Below, piece after piece: positions 31,807-38,256 of a stretch of DNA of 64,000 bases (positions are counted from its first letter, which is position 1; every line of letters starts with the position of its first letter). A model generated the notes under the pieces. The model did no database searches, was not told the DNA's origin, and was given only the letters and a program-made list of their open reading frames with translations. Location of the stretch: the NCBI GenBank assembly GCA_050729795.1, contig JBOHME010000002.1, positions 51,790 through 115,789 of the forward strand, in the 5' to 3' direction. The stretch comes from AP-15 sp050729795 (GTDB lineage: Bacteria > Pseudomonadota > Alphaproteobacteria > ATCC43930 > CGMCC-115725). The position numbers and the translations under genes are program-made.

Positions 31807-32520
31807 TCACGATGCGTGGCGCGCGAAGATTGCCGCGGGAGCGGGGGCGAGCCATTGCGGCAGGCCACCGAAATTGTCCGCGAGCGTCACGTCGCGATCG
31901 ATCGCGATGGCTCCGGCGGTTCCAGTCGCGATCGGGGTCGGTGCCAGCGCCTGTGCCATGCAGTAGCCGCGATAGGAAATGTCGGGCACGATCGAGGCTG
32001 AGCGCCAATAACGCTGCACCCGTAGCCGCCAATAGAGCTCCTCCCCGGTCAATGGCTGGTTGGCGCCGACATAGACACCGGGCTGGTAGCCGGCAGCCGC
32101 GACGGCGCCGGCCCAGTTGTTGACATGAGCGATCGTGTCCGCGGCTGTTGCGTATGCCGCCACGCCTTCGAGATCGAACCACAAGGTGATTTGCGGCGGC
32201 AGACCAATCGTCTGCGCATTGGTTGCTGCCGCCACACCATAGCTGCGGCCGAGCGCGGCTGAAGGTGCCCAGCCCGACCGCGGGCAGTGCTGGACCGCCA
32301 TCAACGCGAGCCCGGCGCCAAGGATCGTCGCGGCCTCGGTCGCGCCGAGATCGCCCGGATTCTGCGGCGTAGTGCGAGAGAGATACCGCACCGCAAAGCG
32401 AAACCCTGCCGCAAAGAGAGCCTCGGCGGTGCCATGATCGATCGCCGTATCGCTGTCGAACCCTTGAGCCCCGGCTGTTGCTGCGGTGGCCGTGCCGCCG
32501 GATAGCGTCTCGTCAGTCAT
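31807..32520 (-). CDS. DUF1906 glycoside hydrolase-like protein (putative endolysin)
   Basis: The 237-residue protein has the Rv2525c/DUF1906 barrel pattern: GFDSDTAIDHGTAEALFAAGF, AVRYLSRT, ITLWFDLEG (acidic residues where GH25-type catalytic groups lie), GYQPGVYVGAN and a final IAIDRDVTL. Such domains occur in phage endolysins and are thought to cleave peptidoglycan. No signal peptide is present, so release would need a holin; a holin-like gene lies 18 kb downstream at the end of the same run. Specificity is unproven. Confidence 0.75.
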   Translation of the reverse strand: MTDETLSGGTATAATAGAQGFDSDTAIDHGTAEALFAAGFRFAVRYLSRTTPQNPGDLGATEAATILGAGLALMAVQHCPRSGWAPSAALGRSYGVAAATNAQTIGLPPQITLWFDLEGVAAYATAADTIAHVNNWAGAVAAAGYQPGVYVGANQPLTGEELYWRLRVQRYWRSASIVPDISYRGYCMAQALAPTPIATGTAGAIAIDRDVTLADNFGGLPQWLAPAPAAIFARHAS

Positions 32521-32559
32521 CTGGCGCCTGCCGGCGAAAGCGGTGAAATGAGCATGCGA

Positions 32560-32646
32560 TCAATCCTTTGGGCAAAGAACGAGGCACAGAATGACAAGCG
32601 CTGTGGCGATGCAGAACACTTCCCAGGCGAGCGCGTTGCCGGTCAT
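32560..32646 (-). CDS. 28-residue membrane peptide (possible)
   Basis: A short frame from ATG 32646 to TGA 32560-32562 encodes one hydrophobic helix (FCIATALVILCLVLC) between MTGNALAWE and PKD. It lies just upstream of the putative endolysin and could be a small holin-like or leader peptide. Evidence is only its topology and place. Confidence 0.35.
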   Translation of the reverse strand: MTGNALAWEVFCIATALVILCLVLCPKD

Positions 32647-32716
32647 CTGATGCCCGGGCGGATTGGTGTCACGACGGGGTGGTTCACTGCGAGCGTGAGG
32701 CCGGTCACCTCGCCGC

Positions 32717-33802
32717 TCAAATCGTTGTGCCCTGCGCGCGAAGGTCGGTGCTGCCCTTGTAGGCGGCCGTCCCGGCCGGCACGGTCAGCCGCAGCCATAC
32801 GCCTTGCGCGTCGGCCGTGGTGCCGCCTGCTGGCAGGTTGCCCGGCGCCGGCACGTTTACCAGGGCTGGCTGAGTCACAAACGGTCCCGCCCCGGCAGCA
32901 GGTGCCGTTTGCCGGTTGGTCGTGGTATTGGTGTCGCCGAGCGCGGTGCACAGGCCCAGATCCAGCAATGCGCCCGACGGCAAGGCCGGGGTTTCGCTGA
33001 CGATCTCGACCTGCGCGCCTGTCAAGGCGGTCACGGTGTTGGTGTTGACAACGAACACCTTTTCGTAAAACACGCGCTGCGAGCCCGCCGGCACATCGGC
33101 CGCGGCGGTGGCAAAGCAGCGGGTGATCGCGACGACCGCGTTGGGCGAAATCTCGAACAGCATGCCTTCGAGGATCGAATAGACGCTGGTGGCGTCAGGG
33201 ATCGAGCCCGACGGCACGGTCCAGTCGCGGCTGACCGCCACGATATCGGTGCCATAGCCCGAAGTGGCGACGATCATGCGCAGCGTGTTGGCGCCGGTGC
33301 CGCTGGTGATGCGGATGATCTGGCCGAGCGAGACGCTGGCGCCGTCACCGGACTGCAGCTTGAAGAGCGGCGGCGTCGTGCCCGAGGTGTTGGCCGAGCC
33401 GGCCTGCGCGGTGTGCCCGCTGATGACGGCGGTGTGCGCATAGACCGCGACATCGCCGACCGCCGCAGTCCCGCCGGGATTGGTCATGCCGGCAATGGTG
33501 CCGCCGGTGATGACCGCCGCCAGCAGCCGCTCGAAGGTCTGCGCGCCGGTCACCGGGGTCGTCCCGTTGAGCGTCACGGCGGCCGGCGTCTGGATCACGC
33601 CGGTCGCGTCGCGGCCCATGACCTGCATCTTGGTCGCCGTATCGCTCGCCGAGCTCGACACGACATCGACCGTGCCCGAGGGCGTGATGTCGTAGAACGC
33701 GACGCGCTTGGTGAAATCGACGGCACCGCCGACGGTTACGCCATCGGCCTCGGGCATATCAGCCGAGCCGTAGGTGACGATGTTGTTTGGGGTGACGCTC
33801 AT
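32717..33802 (-). CDS. Phage structural protein
   Basis: The 361-residue protein is Thr/Ala/Gly-rich and beta-dominated (MSVTPNNIVTYGSADMPEAD, VAITRCFATAAADVPAGSQ, PALPSGALLDLGLC). Its N-terminal TYGSADMPEAD and lack of catalytic motifs fit a decoration, fibre-base or accessory virion protein. It is placed right after the portal gene. No export signal is present. The family was not recognised. Confidence 0.55.
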   Translation of the reverse strand: MSVTPNNIVTYGSADMPEADGVTVGGAVDFTKRVAFYDITPSGTVDVVSSSASDTATKMQVMGRDATGVIQTPAAVTLNGTTPVTGAQTFERLLAAVITGGTIAGMTNPGGTAAVGDVAVYAHTAVISGHTAQAGSANTSGTTPPLFKLQSGDGASVSLGQIIRITSGTGANTLRMIVATSGYGTDIVAVSRDWTVPSGSIPDATSVYSILEGMLFEISPNAVVAITRCFATAAADVPAGSQRVFYEKVFVVNTNTVTALTGAQVEIVSETPALPSGALLDLGLCTALGDTNTTTNRQTAPAAGAGPFVTQPALVNVPAPGNLPAGGTTADAQGVWLRLTVPAGTAAYKGSTDLRAQGTTI

Positions 33803-33996
33803 CGATAGAGGCTCCTATTGGCACTTCGTCGGCCGCGGACCGCGAAGGCGCGCACCAGCGGCAAGCTGCAGCGGTCGCGGCGATCGGCAGCGGGCCGGCA
33901 GCTCCGGCGTTGTCCTTGAGATGTGCGGCTTGCGGTAATTGTCGCAGCCTGATGCAATTCAAACGCCCGCGACGCTGCGCAGGGCGAACCACCGCG

Positions 33997-35364
33997 TCAG
34001 TCGGGTCCCAGTCCTGTACCCGGCATTACCGGCGCTGGTGCAGCCGGCAGTGGCACCGGTCCGCGCGATGTTTGCACCAGCGGCTGATCGCCACCGGCAA
34101 GCGGCGGCAGTCCGAGAATTTCGCGGGCTTCATTGAGGGTGTAGACCCCGTCCTTGACCAGGATGTCGAGGATCGACGCCTGGTCCTTGGGGTCGGTCGC
34201 CCGCGCATCCGACCAGACGAATTCGAGATCGGGGTGCCCCATCCGGTCCTGGATGACCCCGTCGACCAGCCGCTTGACCCAGTTCGACAGCGGCGCCAGC
34301 CCCTCCTCGATGGCCGTCTGCTGCGCCGATTGCGCGGTCGCCCGGTTGACCTGCGGTGTGAACGCGGTTGGCGGCAGCGAAAAGGCATAGCAGACGATGC
34401 GGGCCAGCCATTCGTCGAACTCGTCCTTGTAGGGGGCTTCCTTGAAGGCCTGATACTTGGCCCCGGTCGGCGCCCAGATCAGCCGAGTGCGCGAACCGGT
34501 ATTGCCGGCAAGGATCGAGTCGAACCACTCCTGGAACTGCCGGATCTGCTCGGCATTCCACCCGTCGGGCGCGTTCAGCAGCCCCGGCGGCACATTGCCG
34601 TCGGTAAAATGCTGCAGCTGCATCAGCTGGCGCCGCAGGCCGATATTGATCGTCATCAGGATCTGCTCGCACGGGCCAAAGCCATAGGCTTTGTGCGGCC
34701 GCTTGTTGCGCGGCAGATAGAGCAGCTGGTCCGCGGTCAGCAAGCGCCACGGCCGGCCGTGAATGATCTGTTCGTAGGCCGGCGCCGGGGGCAGCGGACG
34801 CCGCCCGGTATCGTCGATCAGCACCTTGATGGTGGCGCCATCGACAGTGTCGAGGGCGGCGATCTCGCCGGCGCGGTTGCGGCGTATTTCGAGGGCCGGC
34901 GCATCGAGCACCAGCAGATCTTCCAACAGCTCGCGCAGCCAGGTCGCAAACGGCTGCTCGCCGTCCGGCTTACGCCAGAATGCGGTCAGCGCGGCGATGC
35001 GTTCCGCCGCATCCGGCGCCGGCTGCTTCTCGTTGCGGGACTTGATCGTCCAGTCGAGTTTCTCGATCTGGTCCTTGCGCGTCTCAATCGCCAGGCGCGT
35101 GATGTCGTGATTTTCGGCCAGCGCCCGCAACTCGTAAAAACCAATCGGCTCGTAGGAGCGCGGTGTGTAGATCGTATTGTAGCCGACCGGAAAATCCCAT
35201 ACCCGCACGCGCTCGCGCTCGGGCGGAACCAGTGGATATCCCGGCGAGAAGATGCCCTGGTCGGGCTGAAAGACGTCACGGAACTGGGTGAGATCGTTCT
35301 GCGTGCCGAACCCGCCCCAGCTGTACGAGGCGAGCGACGTGCGTTTTCCACCAGGCGGGGGCAT
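33997..35364 (-). CDS. Portal protein
   Basis: The 455-residue protein (ATG 35364, preceded by AGGTGAT) is the dodecameric portal at the head vertex. Family marks include PIGFYELRALAENHDITRLAIETR, RRNRAGEI, the wing and stem region YGFGPCEQILMTINIGLRR, and LARIVCYAFSLPPTAFTP with the following Gln-rich helix (ATAQSAQQTAIEEGLAPL). The C-terminus (YTLNEAREILGLPPLAGGDQPL) is the usual portal ending. It is separated from the terminase by about 6 kb of accessory genes, whereas GTA portal genes normally follow terminase directly. Confidence 0.9.
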   Translation of the reverse strand: MPPPGGKRTSLASYSWGGFGTQNDLTQFRDVFQPDQGIFSPGYPLVPPERERVRVWDFPVGYNTIYTPRSYEPIGFYELRALAENHDITRLAIETRKDQIEKLDWTIKSRNEKQPAPDAAERIAALTAFWRKPDGEQPFATWLRELLEDLLVLDAPALEIRRNRAGEIAALDTVDGATIKVLIDDTGRRPLPPAPAYEQIIHGRPWRLLTADQLLYLPRNKRPHKAYGFGPCEQILMTINIGLRRQLMQLQHFTDGNVPPGLLNAPDGWNAEQIRQFQEWFDSILAGNTGSRTRLIWAPTGAKYQAFKEAPYKDEFDEWLARIVCYAFSLPPTAFTPQVNRATAQSAQQTAIEEGLAPLSNWVKRLVDGVIQDRMGHPDLEFVWSDARATDPKDQASILDILVKDGVYTLNEAREILGLPPLAGGDQPLVQTSRGPVPLPAAPAPVMPGTGLGPD

Positions 35365-35368
35365 CGGA

Positions 35369-36298
35369 TCACCTCGGAAAGCCATGCGCGCCATTGCGCA
35401 GCGAGCGGGCCGCGGCGGCGACCCCGACCATTTCGGCCATCATTTCGTCGTCCGGAAAGACCAGGAACCCGAACGGGTTCTGCAGCAGGTCGAAGACGGC
35501 CTGATCGGCCAGTACTGTGTTCCAGGCAGCAGCGAACAACAAAGCCCCGTTGAGGTAGTTGGCCTCGTTGGTGCCGGCGACGATTGAATTGCCGAAATTG
35601 GCCTCGTCCCATTGATTGACGGCTTTGGCGGCACCGGTGATCGTGCTCTTGGTTTGACCGAAGAACATGCTGGCGGTGCCGCTCGGGTAATCGAGGGTCA
35701 GCGCCGCGGCGAAGGGCTGGCCCAGCACGACCGATTGCGGGAACGTCCCGGTCGTTGCCGTCGTCGTCGTCCAATCGATGAAGAAGCTCGTGCTGTTTGC
35801 AGCGATCTGCAGCGAGGCTCGCCGCGGCACGGCGTGCCCCCCGATCCCGAACAGGGTTTGTGCCGCGGGCTGCATACCATCGAGCTGGGCGACGACGAGC
35901 ATCGTCTGCTGCGCCGGGCTCGTTGCCCAAGGGCCGCGGGCCGCCCCGATCGAGGTCCAGATATATTGCGAGCTGCCGTTGAAGCCACAGGCTTGGCCGG
36001 CGGTCGTCGCTACCGGGCTGAAGGCGGCGAATTGCGTCCGATAGGGATAGCCGCGCAACGACAGGCCCCATAGCGGTGCGCCGAACGGACCTTGCGTCAC
36101 ATCATAGGCCGAACCGTCGAAATGCCAGGCATCGGCCAGGAATTCGGTCAGCGGATCATTCGCCAGCCGGGGAAATCCGGGTGGACGGTAGAGCCCGCGA
36201 TAGGGCCGCAGCGGCTGCTGGAATGCATGCGCCGAGCCTGCTGCAAAGAGCGCGGCGCCACCGCTGGCAAGACCGGTCATAAACCGCCGTCGGTTCAT
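35369..36298 (-). CDS. Tat-exported lectin-like (LamG/ConA-type) protein
   Basis: The 309-residue protein starts MNRRRFMTGLASGG, a twin-arginine signal with cleavage expected after GSAHA (residues 21-25). The mature region has the jelly-roll pattern of LamG/concanavalin-like domains (AACGFNGSSQYIW-type strand, TMLVVAQLDGMQP, FFIDWTTTTATTG, NQWDEANFGNSIVAGTN and a C-terminal VFDLLQNPFGFLVFP). It ends four bases before the portal start. Tat export implies folding in the cytoplasm before transport, which is very unusual for a protein in a virion gene block. It could be a surface sugar-binding protein or a virion spike. Confidence 0.65.
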   Translation of the reverse strand: MNRRRFMTGLASGGAALFAAGSAHAFQQPLRPYRGLYRPPGFPRLANDPLTEFLADAWHFDGSAYDVTQGPFGAPLWGLSLRGYPYRTQFAAFSPVATTAGQACGFNGSSQYIWTSIGAARGPWATSPAQQTMLVVAQLDGMQPAAQTLFGIGGHAVPRRASLQIAANSTSFFIDWTTTTATTGTFPQSVVLGQPFAAALTLDYPSGTASMFFGQTKSTITGAAKAVNQWDEANFGNSIVAGTNEANYLNGALLFAAAWNTVLADQAVFDLLQNPFGFLVFPDDEMMAEMVGVAAAARSLRNGAHGFPR

Positions 36299-36365
36299 GC
36301 CACCCGTCTCGCGCTGCTCGGGTCGGCTGAGCCGGTTGTGCCCGGCCGCTGCCGCCATGGCGCGA

Positions 36366-36905
36366 TCAATACTGCACCGCGGTCGGGGCCAGCTCGACGC
36401 TGTTGCCGCTGGCGTTCAGGGTCTGACCGCTATTGTTCTGGCACAGCACTTTGAAACGCAATGCCGGCAGTCGCACCAGCCCTTGCGACAGGAACATCTC
36501 GGTCGTGCCGAGAGAGGCAGCCGGCAGCGGGAAGACGAAATCGGGCGCGCGCGGCGGTGCGGCGCTGCCGACCTCAAAGGTCGCGCCGTCGACCGATTGC
36601 AAAAACCAGCAGGACAGATTGCCACCGGTCTGGAACGCGCCGGTGGTCGGCCCGAGCGTCAGCAGCAATGGCGACCAGATGACCTGGCCGGTATTGGCGT
36701 TGCTGAACACTCCGGCCAAGCCGCCGACGCTGCTGACCGCGACGGCCCCCGAAGCCACCGAGTCGAGCTCGCTCGACATCAGCGTCATGGCGGGTGCGTA
36801 GAGCCCGTTATTGGCGGTGCCGGGCTGCCACAAAAACGGCAGCGCCGCCTCTGCCGGCAGCGACAGGCAACAGGCGACAAAGGCGACGAGCCATGTTCGG
36901 ATCAT
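36366..36905 (-). CDS. Exported hypothetical protein in spike block
   Basis: The 179-residue protein has a Sec signal peptide (RTWLVAFVACCLSLPAEA, cleavage AEA|AL) and a compact beta-rich mature domain (FLWQPGTANNGLYAPAMTLM, GGNLSCWFLQSVDGATFE). Its start overlaps the stop of the previous gene (TGATG). The mature N-terminus resembles small virion structural proteins. The role is unknown. Confidence 0.6.
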   Translation of the reverse strand: MIRTWLVAFVACCLSLPAEAALPFLWQPGTANNGLYAPAMTLMSSELDSVASGAVAVSSVGGLAGVFSNANTGQVIWSPLLLTLGPTTGAFQTGGNLSCWFLQSVDGATFEVGSAAPPRAPDFVFPLPAASLGTTEMFLSQGLVRLPALRFKVLCQNNSGQTLNASGNSVELAPTAVQY

Positions 36906-37858
36906 CAGTTCACCCAGGAATTGCCGTTTGCGTCGCAGGTCACCGCCCGCGCTTCGTAAGGCGGGGTGCCGGCGGTGCTGGCGTCCATGACAAAGCTGGC
37001 CGCGCCGTCGATCGTGCCGCTCGCCGGTGAGAGCGTGATCGCATCGGTAGCGTCATTGCCGGCACCGTCCTTGATCATCAGCGTGAACCCGGGCGCGCAG
37101 GTGTAGTTGACCGTGGTGGGTTGCGGCGCCGTCTTGTCGATGACGATGAGATAATCCGTTGTCGGCGAAACGGTCACCGGGCCTGCCGCGGTCACCACCC
37201 GGATCGGGACATAGAGCGATCCGTTCCAGGTCGAGGTGCCGGAATAGACATTGTCACCGGTAAAGCTGATGTTTGCGGGCAGCATAGTCGGCAGGAGCGC
37301 CGCGGCCAGTGTGCCCGAAACGATGTCGCTGGCATTGGTCGTGTCGATCGCGCAGGAGGGCGCAGCATCGGCCAGGTCGCCGCAGGATGGTTGCGAGACA
37401 TGCGGCACCCCGGCGGTCGAGATGCTGTCGAGCCAGTGATGCGCGACCGCGGCGAGGCTTTCGATGCCGCCCAGGCTGGCCGCACCTGGGGCTGGCAGAT
37501 CGGTGCCGATGATCTCGCGCGGCGTCATCGCGCCGGCCGAGCCATTGGGCGACCCCAGAAACAGATTGGCCGGCTCCGATGCGCCGGTAATCGACAAGAC
37601 TCCCGAAGAGGTGACCGGCGAGCCTGTGATCGCAAGCCATGATGGCGCCACCAGCCCGACACTCGAAACCGTCCCGGGCGGTGCGCCGCCATCGCGGATC
37701 TCGCCCGATCCAGCCCAGACCGCGGCATCGCCGGCGGTCGCCGACCCCGATTGGACAACGCTCCTGGCGGCGCTGGCCGGGCCATATTGGACCGACTGGG
37801 CGTGGAGCGGTGCCGCATTGGCGAGCACGAGAGCCCCGGCGACAATGGCAAACCTCAT
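36905..37858 (-). CDS. Exported fibre-like protein
   Basis: The 317-residue protein (ATG 37858) has a signal peptide MRFAIVAGALVLANAAPLHA followed by a beta-rich region of tail-fibre character (TVSSVGLVAPSWLAITGSPV, GVLSITGA, TPREIIGTDLPAPG) and a C-terminal domain ending CDANGNSWVN. The VSSVGL...TGSPVTSSGVL motif is common in phage tail fibres. Fibre proteins normally lack signal peptides. It overlaps both neighbours by one to four bases. Confidence 0.65.
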   Translation of the reverse strand: MRFAIVAGALVLANAAPLHAQSVQYGPASAARSVVQSGSATAGDAAVWAGSGEIRDGGAPPGTVSSVGLVAPSWLAITGSPVTSSGVLSITGASEPANLFLGSPNGSAGAMTPREIIGTDLPAPGAASLGGIESLAAVAHHWLDSISTAGVPHVSQPSCGDLADAAPSCAIDTTNASDIVSGTLAAALLPTMLPANISFTGDNVYSGTSTWNGSLYVPIRVVTAAGPVTVSPTTDYLIVIDKTAPQPTTVNYTCAPGFTLMIKDGAGNDATDAITLSPASGTIDGAASFVMDASTAGTPPYEARAVTCDANGNSWVN

Positions 37859-38250
37859 TGTGCGCGGGCCTTGAAAAAAGCCGTCGGGCTGGCGGTCTTG
37901 GTAAAGCATCCGGTCGTGCTGAAGGCAGCGACGATGCCGATAGAATAGATGTCGGGCGGTCCGTCGAAAGTGATCGAGACGGTGCTGTCGGCGGGCGCTA
38001 TAACGCATTCGACCGGGGCTACCGCGCCGTCCGCCGGTGCCTGGTCGGCATTGAAGGTCATGACATATCCCGCAATGTCACCGGTGGTCACGTAGAGCGA
38101 ATAGAGATTGCCTGGTGCCGCCTTGATCAGATGGCTCGCCTCCGGTATGGCGGAGACCGTCGGCATGATGCCGGCCTCATAGGCAAAGGCGGGCGCCGCG
38201 CTGCCGGAACAAGCCAGCAGACAGGCGAGTGCCGTCATGGTTCGCATCAT
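37855..38250 (-). CDS. Small exported hypothetical protein
   Basis: The 131-residue protein has a signal peptide (ALACLLACSGSAAPAFA, cleavage AFA|YE) and a single beta domain (HLIKAAPGNLYSLYVTTGD, CVIAPADSTVSITFDGPP). The mature part resembles small structural proteins with a Gly-Asn-Leu-Tyr turn found near phage fibres. It lies between the spike and fibre-like genes, with ATGA overlap to the latter. Function unknown. Confidence 0.6.
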   Translation of the reverse strand: MMRTMTALACLLACSGSAAPAFAYEAGIMPTVSAIPEASHLIKAAPGNLYSLYVTTGDIAGYVMTFNADQAPADGAVAPVECVIAPADSTVSITFDGPPDIYSIGIVAAFSTTGCFTKTASPTAFFKARAQ

Positions 38251-38256
38251 CGCCGC

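Noticed and set aside
33759..33992. 77-codon minus-strand frame between the portal and structural protein genes
   Set aside because: It overlaps the start of the downstream gene and has irregular, Arg/Ala-rich composition with no ribosome site. The ~195-base gap seems empty.
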